Source of the DNA: a virus
Virus record (IMG/VR): IMGVR_UViG_3300035684_000001
Coordinates: 1 to 64,000 of that record
Reading direction: 5' to 3' (one strand)
DNA length: 64,000 bases
Shown: piece by piece, positions 15,664-24,210 of the stretch
How the letters are laid out: every line of letters begins with the position of its first letter
Position numbering within the stretch: position 1 is the stretch's first letter
The notes under the pieces: generated by a model
The model's database searches: none
Told to the model about the DNA's origin: nothing
What the model saw: only the letters and a program-made list of their open reading frames with translations
Program-made: the position numbers and the translations under genes

Positions 15664-16335
15664 TTATCCGATCGCTCCGACCGCTTCCAATTCCCAAAAA
15701 TCTTTAGGATTGGAAAGACCAACTCTCACGGGTTCACCGTACCAATCTGGTAGATAAAAGAAATCAGTAACGTAACGAACGAGCTTGCGATCGTCTGGTC
15801 TACGAAGTGTGTACTCAAACCCAGCGACTGGATCGCCGTCATACAAACGGTTGATTAATTCAAAATACTCGTTGCTCAGGTTTTCCCCGTCAATTTTCCA
15901 CGATTGACGGTAGTCGTAGCCAGTCCATTCAGAAGCTGGACGAAGACCCCTTTCTTTGGTAACGTTGCTGTGCTTGCAAAGACCTGTGTCCATGCCTACG
16001 ATTGTTATGAACTTTTCTCCCTCTGCAAGTTCTGCGATTGGGTCCATTGCCCGTGCCAGTGTTGGATTTGATCGCCCGATCGCCTGCAAGCTTTTTTCGG
16101 TAAAAATAGGGAAAGTTGGTCGTAAAATGGGATAAGGAGGTTTGCCTTCACCTCTGGCAATTAGGGCTTTTTCCAAACCCCTAGCTTCGAGCTCTGCTTT
16201 GATGGAGGGGATCGAGTAAAGCAATCTTTGGGCGATTGCGGACTTCATTTCCGAGCCTCCCACAGGCGAGATCAACATTGTCTGATTGTCAATTTCTTCA
16301 ATTAGGCAGTTGTGGAAAGGACTTAGTTCTTGCAT
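15664..16335 (-). CDS. PAS-like hypothetical protein
   Basis: 223 residues. The last ~60 residues read like a PAS/PAC end: GFEYTLRRPDDRKLVRYVTDFF, then EPVRVGLSNPKDFWEL. No output domain is present. It overlaps the upstream regulator-like gene by 13 bases, so they form an operon. Confidence 0.45.
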   Translation of the reverse strand: MQELSPFHNCLIEEIDNQTMLISPVGGSEMKSAIAQRLLYSIPSIKAELEARGLEKALIARGEGKPPYPILRPTFPIFTEKSLQAIGRSNPTLARAMDPIAELAEGEKFITIVGMDTGLCKHSNVTKERGLRPASEWTGYDYRQSWKIDGENLSNEYFELINRLYDGDPVAGFEYTLRRPDDRKLVRYVTDFFYLPDWYGEPVRVGLSNPKDFWELEAVGAIG

Positions 16336-16781
16336 GGAGCCTCCTGGGTTGAATCAAAGTAAATGTGTCGGAGCAGTTCCAGCTCCTCAATCGCCAACCC
16401 TAAAGAGCTGACGGAAAGAACGGTCAAGTCTTTGTCTGTTGGTCTATCGCCCCCCCTTAACTCTTCCAATCTTTCCACCGGATACAGGATATCAGCTGCC
16501 ATTTGCTGCAAGTCGCAAGATTGCAGTAGTTGGGCGATCGACGGGCGATCGGCTCTCGAAATAGTTGTGTTTACAGAAGGAGCGTTAGAGAATATAATGT
16601 GTCGCCCGGTGAGATGGAAGCTTTTTACAGCCATTTCTATGAGTCGTCGGACGTATTCCATAGCCGAAATTCCGGCGTCTGCCGCCATTACATTTAATCT
16701 TGTCCTTTCCATCAAATCTTTGAAAAAAACCTTGATTGCAATTTTGTCAGGCTGCTTTTTGTCCACAATATTCTCTCTCAT
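16323..16781 (-). CDS. possible DNA-binding regulator
   Basis: 152 residues. The segment IKVFFKDLMERTRLNVMAADAGISAMEYVRRLIEMA has the strand-helix-helix spacing of a ribbon-helix-helix protein. The C-terminal half is helical and unrecognised. It overlaps the genes on both sides, so it belongs to one leftward operon with the PAS-like protein. Confidence 0.4.
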   Translation of the reverse strand: MRENIVDKKQPDKIAIKVFFKDLMERTRLNVMAADAGISAMEYVRRLIEMAVKSFHLTGRHIIFSNAPSVNTTISRADRPSIAQLLQSCDLQQMAADILYPVERLEELRGGDRPTDKDLTVLSVSSLGLAIEELELLRHIYFDSTQEAPCKN

Positions 16782-17052
16782 ACGCGATATTCATACGGAA
16801 AGCTTGTTCCCTCAGTGGGGTTGAAGCCCTCGTGAGCTTGATTGTCATTAGGTATTCTCTCGAATACCCCCAGTTAATTTCCATTTCCCGAAGGCAAGCT
16901 TGCCTCCAAGTCAGATGTTCGGTTGTTCCTTGCGGTGTTTTCGTTTTCTGTTTTAGACAAGGATCTTCGTACTTGATCCCTGGATACAACCGGGGTATCC
17001 AGATTCTGAAAAACTCAGTTAACCGCATCTCCGGGGCGATCGCTGTTATCAT
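16747..17052 (-). CDS. hypothetical protein, first gene of the leftward operon
   Basis: 101 residues from the ATG at 17052, which AGGTG precedes. Contains LTEFFRIWIPRLYPG and CLREMEINWGYSREYL. The 35-base overlap with the next gene's start fits the compact operon. The antisense frame looks unnatural. No family recognised. Confidence 0.45.
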   Translation of the reverse strand: MITAIAPEMRLTEFFRIWIPRLYPGIKYEDPCLKQKTKTPQGTTEHLTWRQACLREMEINWGYSREYLMTIKLTRASTPLREQAFRMNIAYEREYCGQKAA

Positions 17053-17131
17053 ATACACCTAAACCTTTTTATGCTGTTTTCGCTTTACCTTCACCGGGTG
17101 GGCGATTTTTTTATTCTAGATGGATGTATTA

Positions 17132-17179
17132 AAAGTGTCAAGTAGAGTATTTGACACTTTCACAAAATTGATCTATCTT
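17132..17179 (+). promoter_or_regulatory. promoter overlapped by a palindromic operator
   Basis: AAAGTGTCAA (17132-17141), 9-base gap, TTGACACTTT (17151-17160): a perfect 10-bp inverted repeat. Its right arm holds the -35 TTGACA (17151), followed by a 17-base spacer and TATCTT (17174-17179). A dimeric repressor bound here would block the rightward gene at 17215 and could also control the leftward operon. Confidence 0.65.
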
Positions 17180-17214
17180 AAGCGTAAGACCAAAACAAAA
17201 ACGAAGAGGTTGGT

Positions 17215-17622
17215 ATGGATGTTTTACAAAAGTTTAGAGAATTTCGCGCAGCCGTGAGGTTGGCAACTGAAGAGGAATCATCTGTATTGGTTGCACAGGC
17301 AGCACAATTGAAGGCTTCAGTGGCTCCCACAATAGCAAAATACCAAGCTTTAGCTACTATGGCCCAAGCCGATGCTGACTTGCATGAAGCGGCAGGGGAA
17401 AGCTTTAAGGTTCAGTTAGTATCAAAAGTTCGCAGCATGGAAGTAGATGCCGGCGTTGCTGAAACAGGTGTTACTGTTCAGAAACGCTTTGTAGTTTCGC
17501 AAGAGAGACTTTCTGCTGTTATGCAAACGCAGCAGGAGTTGACAAGTAAATATAGTCACATACTTGCGGGGGGCGATCGGCTCCCGATTGGTCAGTCAGC
17601 GCAAAAACAACTTCCGTGGTAA
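17215..17622 (+). CDS. helical hypothetical protein
   Basis: 135 residues, mostly Ala/Gln/Glu-rich helix. AAGAGG precedes the ATG. It has its own promoter/operator upstream and a strong terminator downstream, so it is a single-gene unit. No family recognised. Confidence 0.6.
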   Translation: MDVLQKFREFRAAVRLATEEESSVLVAQAAQLKASVAPTIAKYQALATMAQADADLHEAAGESFKVQLVSKVRSMEVDAGVAETGVTVQKRFVVSQERLSAVMQTQQELTSKYSHILAGGDRLPIGQSAQKQLPW

Positions 17623-17642
17623 TCTTGCCCGCTACTTTTCTG

Positions 17643-17674
17643 CAAAAAAGCCAGGTGTTCGCGCCTGGTTTTTT
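17643..17674 (+). terminator. Rho-independent terminator with UUCG tetraloop
   Basis: CCAGGTG-TTCG-CGCCTGG (17651-17668, one G-U) preceded by six A and followed by six T. It separates the gene at 17215 from control region A. Confidence 0.85.
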
Positions 17675-17693
17675 AGTGTTTTTTGTATAAAAG

Positions 17694-17860
17694 ATTATAC
17701 ACATTAAATAAAATAAGTCAAGAGTTGTATGCAGCGTTGTCACAAGCAGATAATTTTCTCGAAAACATCTTGTAAATTTATCTTCAGAAGCACTGAACAA
17801 GCAACGCTGAACAAGTTGTATTTTAAGTCGCGCTTGTTTTGCAAAAACACTGAACACCTT
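17694..17860 (+). repeat. control region copy A with CTGAACAAG iterons
   Basis: Diverged direct repeat of 20971-21124. Shared blocks include ATTATACAC, AAATAAGTCAAGAGTT, GCAGCGTT, CATCTTGTA and two CTGAACAAG iterons 14 bases apart (17793 and 17807). A third, CTGAACACC, begins at 17850. It directly precedes the operon starting at 17885. Possible roles are operator, partition site or replication iterons. Confidence 0.7.
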
Positions 17861-17884
17861 CTGTACGTATTGTGAGGTTATTTT

Positions 17885-18154
17885 GTGAAATATCTATTTT
17901 TGTCAGGCGGTATTGCTAGTACCTTTGCTCTACTCAGTTATCTAGCGAAGTACATCCCTAATGTGCAGCTCTTCCCGATCGCCAAACCCGCGATTATAAT
18001 ACTGGTTGCGCTAATTCTGGCGATCGGGCTGTGCCTGATATTTGTCCGAACCTTGTCGGAGGTTCTGGGCTGGGAATTATCGGCAACAAGGGTCATAGCT
18101 TATTGGGCGTGTTTTTTTGCTTCACTCGGACTAGCAATCGGGATTGCAATTTAG
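17885..18154 (+). CDS. membrane protein, first gene of a membrane module
   Basis: 89 residues starting at GTG, with three hydrophobic segments (~3-20, ~28-52, ~64-86). No family recognised. The next gene starts 9 bases on, preceded by AGGAGG. Confidence 0.55.
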   Translation: MKYLFLSGGIASTFALLSYLAKYIPNVQLFPIAKPAIIILVALILAIGLCLIFVRTLSEVLGWELSATRVIAYWACFFASLGLAIGIAI

Positions 18155-18163
18155 GAGGGATTT

Positions 18164-18529
18164 ATGGATTTTTATACCAACACTCACAAACAACTCCACC
18201 GAAAAAAGAACTTAGAGGCGACAGTGTGCGGTGCTGTCATGGTTTCAGGAATTATTGGCTTTATGGCGATTCCGTCTCAAGCTAAAAAAATCGATTACCT
18301 GAAGCTGGGATTTATTGTCACCTCCGTACTGTCGTGTCCTATCGGTCTAGCCATTGTTGCTGGCAAAAAAAGCTTAGATGGGAAAGCAGCACTTGTGGAA
18401 CAGGTCAGTAACGACAAACTTGGTGCACAAGTTGCTGCCGACGTGTCGGTGGATCTCGAACAAACGCGAATTAGGACAGAGCAGCGCCTCGCGGAAATGC
18501 TGCAAGAGATGGAAGGAGGAAACTCCTAA
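18164..18529 (+). CDS. membrane protein with C-terminal coiled coil
   Basis: 121 residues with two hydrophobic segments (~20-37, ~48-66) and an acidic coiled-coil tail. Its stop overlaps the next start (TAATG). No family recognised. Confidence 0.55.
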   Translation: MDFYTNTHKQLHRKKNLEATVCGAVMVSGIIGFMAIPSQAKKIDYLKLGFIVTSVLSCPIGLAIVAGKKSLDGKAALVEQVSNDKLGAQVAADVSVDLEQTRIRTEQRLAEMLQEMEGGNS

Positions 18530-19488
18530 TGGATCGATCGCGCGAAATTACCAAGGATGAAGCTCACCAAGTCGAGCGATTAGTCCGTTCTAGAAAAGAT
18601 CCGTACCGCGAGTGCGGCGGTTGGATTCATCAAAACGGGAAAGTCGAGGTTGTCGATCATTGGGGAATTTGTCGATCGTCAGTGGTACTGCATCCGGACG
18701 AGTTGCCAGAGGATTTGAAAGCTTTGTGGATTTCAAGTCCTCTACAAAAACCCGCGAGTTATATAGATGATTGCTGTGATTCTTGCGAAGCTGGAAATGC
18801 AGGATCTCGCAAGATGTTTATTCCCCCGCTCCCCCGCTCGCTCGAAGAAATTAAAAAACTTGAGGAGGTCGAGAAAGTTCAGAACCCGAACCATCATTTG
18901 TCGTTAGGACAGATTGAATGGGCAAACAAGATGTACGCAGCGGGGGCAAAGACTTCGATATTACTGTACAAGGCGATTGGGGAGAAGGGGGTCTGGGATT
19001 TTTACGACCCTTGTAAGGACGAGAGAAAAAAGGCGATCGGGATAAATCTACACCCGATCAGCGAACTTCACGGTATTGCCCTGAAAGATCGAGAATCTCT
19101 AGCACTCGCTGATCGGGTCGCGGTGCGAGAACGCAAAAAAGCCGAGTACGAAATTTACCAAGCTTGGCTGCAATTTCTGACCGTCGAACAGTCCTGTCGC
19201 GATCGCAAAAACAAGGTCGATAGAGAAATCTTAGACTTGTCTCCGGTGTGGGTTGAAAGGCATCGACGGGCCGTTGATCGAATAAATTTAACCGAACAGC
19301 AGAGAGCAAAATACCGATCAACGGCTCCGTGGAAAAATTGTCGCGTTGCAGCGCCTCCTAAACAAAAATATCAGTTGCAGTTGCCGGAGGCGCAATCTGT
19401 GCCTATTTCTGTGGAACTGTTAAAAGATCCGAGATTTGCTCCCCCTATTGAAGCATACGAGTACATAGAAGTAGGAGTTTTGAAATGA
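18529..19488 (+). CDS. hypothetical cytoplasmic protein
   Basis: 319 residues. An N-terminal region has CGGWIHQNGKVEVVDHWGIC and DDCCDSCEAG, giving several cysteines that could bind metal. The C-terminal half is basic and helical. The 4-base overlap with the next gene (ATGA) places it firmly in the operon. No family recognised. Confidence 0.55.
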   Translation: MDRSREITKDEAHQVERLVRSRKDPYRECGGWIHQNGKVEVVDHWGICRSSVVLHPDELPEDLKALWISSPLQKPASYIDDCCDSCEAGNAGSRKMFIPPLPRSLEEIKKLEEVEKVQNPNHHLSLGQIEWANKMYAAGAKTSILLYKAIGEKGVWDFYDPCKDERKKAIGINLHPISELHGIALKDRESLALADRVAVRERKKAEYEIYQAWLQFLTVEQSCRDRKNKVDREILDLSPVWVERHRRAVDRINLTEQQRAKYRSTAPWKNCRVAAPPKQKYQLQLPEAQSVPISVELLKDPRFAPPIEAYEYIEVGVLK

Positions 19489-19991
19489 ACCTGTTTAACT
19501 TGCTTTTGCTTTTGGGGATTCCTTCAACCGACAGCAACCCAACCATCAGTGATCGATCTTTAGTAGCATTAACCAGTCCCGACTTTGAAGATAGAATCTT
19601 TGCCTCGGTGAACGACCACCGAAGAAGTCTACGGTTGCGAGAACTGCTACGGATGCCCCAGTTGGATCGGATAGCATCGGGACACACTCAAACGATGCTG
19701 GAGGCAAACGTTTTGAGTCACGACAACTGGAAGGGAAAAAGAGATCGGCAAATCCTTGGTTTAGGATTTTCTGGCGGTGCAGAGAATGTTGCCGGAGGAG
19801 AATGCTATCCCTCTGAAATTCAAAAAACCATAGAGTTCGTTGTTCTTGGATGGATCGAAAGTTTGGGTCACAGGCAAAATATCGAAACAGCCAAATTCAC
19901 TCACACCGGAATGGCGCTGTTAATTAGGCAGCACCCGCAAATGTCCGATCGCGTCGTTTTTTTTGCAACTCAAATATTTGCAGCGGTGTAA
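19485..19991 (+). CDS. secreted CAP/SCP-domain protein
   Basis: 168 residues. A short hydrophobic N-terminus (MNLFNLLLLLGIPS) looks like a signal segment. The CAP pattern follows: VNDHRRSLRLREL, LDRIASGHTQTMLEANVLSHDNW, ENVAGG, VVLGWIESLGHRQNI. These carry the conserved H, E and H residues of the SCP-like extracellular family. Likely acts in the periplasm or outside. It is an odd passenger in a module of membrane proteins. Confidence 0.75.
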   Translation: MNLFNLLLLLGIPSTDSNPTISDRSLVALTSPDFEDRIFASVNDHRRSLRLRELLRMPQLDRIASGHTQTMLEANVLSHDNWKGKRDRQILGLGFSGGAENVAGGECYPSEIQKTIEFVVLGWIESLGHRQNIETAKFTHTGMALLIRQHPQMSDRVVFFATQIFAAV

Positions 19992-19996
19992 AATAC

Positions 19997-20278
19997 ATGA
20001 CACCTGAAACTTTTGTCTGGAGGGTTTGGAGGCTTACCACGGGACAAGCGCGAATCTATAAATGTGTCGTACAAAAGAAAACACCGTCGTATATTTGGGC
20101 GATCGATCCTGTTTTGAAGCACACAAGCCTTTCAACCGAAAACAAGTTTAATGCAAGCGGAATCGGCAAATACTCTGGAGAACCATGCGTAGAAAGATTG
20201 TTTTTCATGGAATCTCAGGCGATTGCCTACGCAGCAGAGCTAAACAAAAATCCTAAGCCGTACAAGCCAAATTCTTAA
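19997..20278 (+). CDS. small hypothetical protein
   Basis: 93 residues starting 5 bases after the CAP-protein stop; last gene before a bidirectional terminator. Beta-rich, basic, no family recognised. Confidence 0.5.
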   Translation: MTPETFVWRVWRLTTGQARIYKCVVQKKTPSYIWAIDPVLKHTSLSTENKFNASGIGKYSGEPCVERLFFMESQAIAYAAELNKNPKPYKPNS

Positions 20279-20290
20279 AAATAACCCGTT

Positions 20291-20330
20291 AAATCGAAAT
20301 TTCCCCGCCCTTGGAAAATTTCGATTTTTT
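20291..20330. terminator. bidirectional terminator between convergent genes
   Basis: AAATCGAAATTT (20291-20302) pairs with AAATTTCGATTT (20316-20327); T-run on the plus strand. It lies between the plus-strand module and the minus-strand nuclease gene. Confidence 0.8.
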
Positions 20331-20336
20331 GTGTGG

Positions 20337-20834
20337 CTATTGACTTTCTACCGGGTTGCAATCGGGACGTTCGACGCATTTGTTTGATCGCCAATCCGCA
20401 GGGCGGCAAGGATCGAGTTGATCCCAAAGTCCTAGCCTATTGAACCTTGCTTCGACTTCGGCTGCTTTTAGTACCGGGGCATATTCCGGGCAAGTGCGAC
20501 TATATTCTGAGTAAAACCACATCTGGCCTGCAAGAGTCTGTTGCAGGTTGATATTCTCTGTTCCACTGAAAACAAATGCGGGTGTTCTGCCGTATCGATC
20601 GTTGGGTCCGACAGGTCTGATTTCAACTACTGTGCCGGGAGGCAATAATCCCAGTAAACTCATTCGCGCTGATTTTCCTCCGGGTTGACTCAATTCTGGT
20701 GCGTCACCACAGGCAAATCTTACTTTAATTTCTTGAGAATTTCCGGGAGTCACCCCATAGAAGGTATCCCCATCGACAATTTTAGTAACTGTTGCGCTAA
20801 ACGCTGGAGGGGGCGGAGTCGCAGATAAAAACAT
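20337..20834 (-). CDS. thermonuclease (staphylococcal nuclease-like)
   Basis: 165 residues. SNase-type signatures: ATVTKIVDGDTFYG, KVRFACGDAPELSQ (the R...D.PE motif) and DRYGRTPAFVF (the R-GR motif). The first ~12 residues are hydrophobic and may be the end of a signal sequence. The C-terminus has CRPADWRSNKCVERPDC, probably disulphide-bonded. A secreted or tail-delivered nuclease. It is the only minus-strand gene inside the 17-28 kb module and may be cargo. Confidence 0.75.
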   Translation of the reverse strand: MFLSATPPPPAFSATVTKIVDGDTFYGVTPGNSQEIKVRFACGDAPELSQPGGKSARMSLLGLLPPGTVVEIRPVGPNDRYGRTPAFVFSGTENINLQQTLAGQMWFYSEYSRTCPEYAPVLKAAEVEARFNRLGLWDQLDPCRPADWRSNKCVERPDCNPVESQ

Positions 20835-20918
20835 AAATTTTTTCCGTAATTGGTGATATGGCGATCGCCAGCATCTCTTGATTTTAGTCGCAATCTACGC
20901 CTCGGGGCAAAAGGTTGA

Positions 20919-20947
20919 TCGGGTGTAGTTTCGCGCCCGGTTTTTTT
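20919..20947 (+). terminator. terminator preceding control region B
   Basis: CGGGTG (20920-20925) pairs with CGCCCG (20934-20939), followed by seven T. Like copy A, control region B is insulated by a terminator upstream. Confidence 0.55.
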
Positions 20948-20970
20948 CCATGCTTATTATTGTGCGCTGA

Positions 20971-21124
20971 ATTATACACGTTAAACAAAATAAGTCAAGA
21001 GTTACAGGCAGCGTTACCACAAGTAATTGAGTTCACAGAAAGCATCTTGTAGATTTATTTTTATAGTCGCTGAACAAGCAGCACTGAACAAGCTTATTTT
21101 GCGGAGCGCCTGTTCAGCACAAAA
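20971..21124 (+). repeat. control region copy B with CTGAACAAG iterons
   Basis: Diverged second copy of 17694-17860: ATTATACAC, AAATAAGTCAAGAGTT, GCAGCGTT and CATCTTGTA in the same order. CTGAACAAG occurs at 21070 and 21084 (again 14 bases apart), and an inverted TGTTCAGC ends the region. It heads the operon starting at 21137. Confidence 0.7.
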
Positions 21125-21136
21125 CCCAAGATAGTT

Positions 21137-21523
21137 ATGCAGCAAACGCAAAAAGCACACGTTGAAGTAATTTCAGAGCAAGAGTTTTGTCGAGATTTTT
21201 GCACAAATAACTCTCTCGAACTTTACACGATTCCGAGAAGCAAGGTAAAAATACCTGGCGTAAAATCTAGAACAACAATCTGGAAGTGGGATCGAATTCT
21301 TAAGGCAAATATCCCAGACTACCTTATCTGTCCCTACACTGGGCGACAACTTTGGGAGAAGGGTGAGGATCTAAACCTTCACCAACTAAAGTGTCTCAAA
21401 CAAGTCTCTCAGTGGATGAGGTCGCACCCTAACCCAAAATACGAAAAGCTTCGAGCTTTTCTCAAAGAAAACAAAGAAAAATTCAGCATTCAGGCATATT
21501 TTGAGGAATTACCCCATGTCTAA
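21137..21523 (+). CDS. hypothetical protein
   Basis: 128 residues. Contains ICPYTGRQLWEKGE and TTIWKWDRILK. No family recognised. First gene behind control region B; it overlaps the next gene by 8 bases. Confidence 0.55.
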   Translation: MQQTQKAHVEVISEQEFCRDFCTNNSLELYTIPRSKVKIPGVKSRTTIWKWDRILKANIPDYLICPYTGRQLWEKGEDLNLHQLKCLKQVSQWMRSHPNPKYEKLRAFLKENKEKFSIQAYFEELPHV

Positions 21524-22151
21524 CAACATCAATGATATCAAGACGATCGCCCAACTAAGCCAAGCAATCAAAGCGCCAGAAGGTGCGCTGTACGCGATCG
21601 CCATGAAGCTCAATATTTCAGCCGAATCTGGCGAAGAGTTAACCCAACAACAGATTCGAGATATTAAATCGGCATACGAAAATCAGTCGAAATCTGCTCC
21701 GAGATTAGCTGCTAGCCAACAATCTCAAGGTTTGGCAGAGCAAGCAGCTTCCGCACCCGCCACAACTCAAAAACCAGTTCTCAGAAAAGCGCAGGAAAAC
21801 TACAGTGGCGCAGTTCGGGCAAGAGATAGTTTTCGACAGGAAACTGCCGTGCAGCGTCTCGAAGAGGCTCAGAGGAGAGGGCAACACGCGGGAGCTTTGA
21901 ACGCGATTATTGAAAACACTTCAATGATCGATGCGGAAGTGGCAGTAACTAGCGCTATTAGAGCTGGCGAACTTGAAGGATTGGCTCAATTAGACGATGC
22001 GATCGCCAAAACGCTAGAGAGTTCTGATTTTTTGGACAGGTTCACGAGTACGCAGCAGTCTTACGCAGAGCGACCGATCGCGCCAATCTGCAACAAGGTA
22101 GAGGAAACGCTGAACGCGCTCAAGAACTTGCGAACCAGCTCCAGCGTTTAA
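21516..22151 (+). CDS. Ala/Gln-rich helical protein
   Basis: 211 residues from the ATG at 21516 (an in-frame GTG/TTG at 21501 is less likely). Long predicted helices with Gln/Ala-rich linkers. The last ~25 residues (RPIAPICNKVEETL) look out of character, so a late frameshift is possible. No family recognised. Confidence 0.5.
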   Translation: MSNNINDIKTIAQLSQAIKAPEGALYAIAMKLNISAESGEELTQQQIRDIKSAYENQSKSAPRLAASQQSQGLAEQAASAPATTQKPVLRKAQENYSGAVRARDSFRQETAVQRLEEAQRRGQHAGALNAIIENTSMIDAEVAVTSAIRAGELEGLAQLDDAIAKTLESSDFLDRFTSTQQSYAERPIAPICNKVEETLNALKNLRTSSSV

Positions 22152-22204
22152 ACGAGAGTCGGCAACTTGTGAATTTGTTTATTTTCGTCAGTCCGAAAGA
22201 AACC

Positions 22205-22315
22205 ATGTGGAGCAAGCTACTAATGATGAGAATTGTGAGAAATTTTTTCCAGAGTTTTGGCGGCGGCTCGCCTTACATTGCTACCGAACTTGAATTAATG
22301 ATGAGGTTTTGTTAA
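22205..22315 (+). CDS. 36-residue peptide, coupled to the next gene
   Basis: Short ATG frame (MWSKLLMMRIVRNFFQ...) whose TAA shares its last base with the ATG of the next gene (TAATG). Placement and coupling are the only support. Confidence 0.3.
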   Translation: MWSKLLMMRIVRNFFQSFGGGSPYIATELELMMRFC

Positions 22316-22656
22316 TGAGCTATTTACTCGAACAGCAACAAGAAATAACCGGATTGGCTCAACAGCAAACCGCGCTGCCTCAGCAGCAAGTTCAATCCAT
22401 GCACATCAGCTTCGATACAACTGGCTACCCGATCGCCCCGTTACCCCAAAACCAGCCAGTCGCAGTATCGGAAACTTCCAAGAAAAATTCTTTGTTGGTG
22501 GGAAGCGTGTTGGTTGGAGCATTGATTTGCTCTGGGGCGATCGGACACCACCTCGGTGCGTCAGGGGAAGCTCAAAAAGCCCAACAACAACAAATTGAAT
22601 TGCTCAAAGCGCGATCGGGTATCGCCGAATTCTGCAAACAACACAACAGCCAGTAA
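22315..22656 (+). CDS. single-pass membrane protein with Gln-rich cytoplasmic arms
   Basis: 113 residues from the ATG at 22315. A Gln-rich N-terminal ~60 residues, one membrane segment (LLVGSVLVGALICSGAIG), then a short helix. No family recognised. Confidence 0.55.
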   Translation: MSYLLEQQQEITGLAQQQTALPQQQVQSMHISFDTTGYPIAPLPQNQPVAVSETSKKNSLLVGSVLVGALICSGAIGHHLGASGEAQKAQQQQIELLKARSGIAEFCKQHNSQ

Positions 22657-22661
22657 ATACG

Positions 22662-22868
22662 ATGAAAACTCAATCAAATCCAGCGGGCGATCGTCCAACT
22701 CCGAAATCTGCTAAAGCTGCCAAACTCAGGAAATTGGTCGGTGCGATCGATACAAATCGAGTTCAGAATCTGAAAAAAAATTCACACAACTTGTTCTCGC
22801 CACCCGTATGCGCGACAAAAAAACAGCCAACAACAGATTGCGGACTCATTTTGTGGCTTTTTAGGTGA
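22662..22868 (+). CDS. small basic hypothetical protein
   Basis: 68 residues, Lys/Pro-rich, five bases after the previous gene. The end (CGLILWLFR) is hydrophobic. Weak call supported by packing. Confidence 0.4.
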   Translation: MKTQSNPAGDRPTPKSAKAAKLRKLVGAIDTNRVQNLKKNSHNLFSPPVCATKKQPTTDCGLILWLFR

Positions 22869-22873
22869 TAAAA

Positions 22874-23731
22874 ATGAGAAACATTACACCGGGCGCAGCC
22901 CAAGGCAAAAATGGAAGCGGTAGTTTAATCCTAAGTTCCCTCCAGAACCGCACTGTCACTCCAAACGGTCAGGAGATGCTCCAAACCGCTTATGGGTTCA
23001 AGACCAATGATCCATCCACATGGACTTTAGCCACACTTGCAGCAATAGGCGATCGTCGCAAACAAATGGAGGCACTCAAAAAACTCCTTCCTGAACTCGA
23101 AGAAGACCTTTCTGCGATTATGGAGGGGCAAATATCTTGGGATGAAATGCAATCACGCATTGAAGCTAAAGGCTGGAAGGGTTTAGCGAAAATCGAAAAA
23201 GGTGCTACTAAGGCGCTGATAGCAGAATCCGAGTTTGAACAAGCAGTGGTGCAGGGCAAGGACAGGGTAGCGGAATTCAAAAAGCTACATTCCAGTCAAA
23301 CCGCTGAATACAAGACTTTTCTTCAAGCCGAATGCAGTAGTTTGCTCGGAAAATATAAAGTCAATCTGGATCAAAGAATCGAAGCTATGCAGACCGATCC
23401 GCAAATGGCTGAGGCGATCTCGCAATGGAACCATAGTGGCAAAAGCGAGATGGATATACTTCTAGAGCAAAGTACACTAGCGCTGAAGCATGGAACTTCG
23501 GGTTTTACTCACCCAAAATTTTTGGAATTAGCGGGAATGTCAGGTCAGTCCGCCGCCCCTGTTGGATTTGCTCAGTCTTACCAACAAACTGCAACTGCCA
23601 GACCTCGCGACGAGATCGCTTTTGCGTGGCGGGGGGATGCAGCGAGGGCAACAAGAAAAGCAGTTGGTGGCGCGATCGGTACTTTGATGCGCGGTTTCCA
23701 AAGAATTGGCAAAATTGCCAAAAATCGATGA
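22874..23731 (+). CDS. helical hypothetical protein
   Basis: 285 residues from the ATG at 22874 preceded by GGTGA. Long helices with coiled-coil potential around residues 55-150, and a glycine-rich C-terminal hairpin (AVGGAIGTLMRGFQRIG) that might associate with membranes. No family recognised. Confidence 0.55.
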   Translation: MRNITPGAAQGKNGSGSLILSSLQNRTVTPNGQEMLQTAYGFKTNDPSTWTLATLAAIGDRRKQMEALKKLLPELEEDLSAIMEGQISWDEMQSRIEAKGWKGLAKIEKGATKALIAESEFEQAVVQGKDRVAEFKKLHSSQTAEYKTFLQAECSSLLGKYKVNLDQRIEAMQTDPQMAEAISQWNHSGKSEMDILLEQSTLALKHGTSGFTHPKFLELAGMSGQSAAPVGFAQSYQQTATARPRDEIAFAWRGDAARATRKAVGGAIGTLMRGFQRIGKIAKNR

Positions 23732-23823
23732 ACAAAATGCGCTAAACAAATTTGCACAGTTAGCAATTCTGTTTGGCGCACATATTTCAAACAAACACAA
23801 GACAAGACTTACAGGAGATCGAG

Positions 23824-24210
23824 ATGTATTTTCCACAGCAGCAACCAGAACCCGTCCAAGCAGCGCCAGAAGTATCGAAAGAACTAAAATTCCGACGCAA
23901 TTTAACCAAGGTATCCAACTTTCTCGGATGGTTTGGGGTCGGCGGACTAGCAACAACGATGGTGGCGATCGCCCCAACCTACTGGGGTTTGTACGGGCTG
24001 GGAGCCGGACTGGGAGTTGCAGCGCTAATCTTGTTTCCCAACGAGGATAAGTCGTTCCAGTTTTACAGCGGATTATCGCTTGCTGTCGGATTAATAATTC
24101 CCTACTGGAACTTGATTTATTTAGTTAAACCCGTTCACGTTGCTGGGGCGATCGCCCTGTTGTTTGTCATCGTGTTCTTGGTCGGGGCGATCGGAGGAGG
24201 CGGACAATGA
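23824..24210 (+). CDS. multi-pass membrane protein
   Basis: 128 residues. The ATG at 23824 is chosen because CAGGAG lies 7 bases before it; the frame is open further upstream. Four hydrophobic segments. It overlaps the ATPase gene by 4 bases (ATGA), so these two are translated together and probably interact. Confidence 0.6.
   Translation: MYFPQQQPEPVQAAPEVSKELKFRRNLTKVSNFLGWFGVGGLATTMVAIAPTYWGLYGLGAGLGVAALILFPNEDKSFQFYSGLSLAVGLIIPYWNLIYLVKPVHVAGAIALLFVIVFLVGAIGGGGQ

Noticed and set aside
16736-17062. 108-codon plus-strand frame antisense to the leftward operon
   Set aside because: Reads unnaturally, no ribosome site, and lies against a compact operon of overlapping minus-strand genes.
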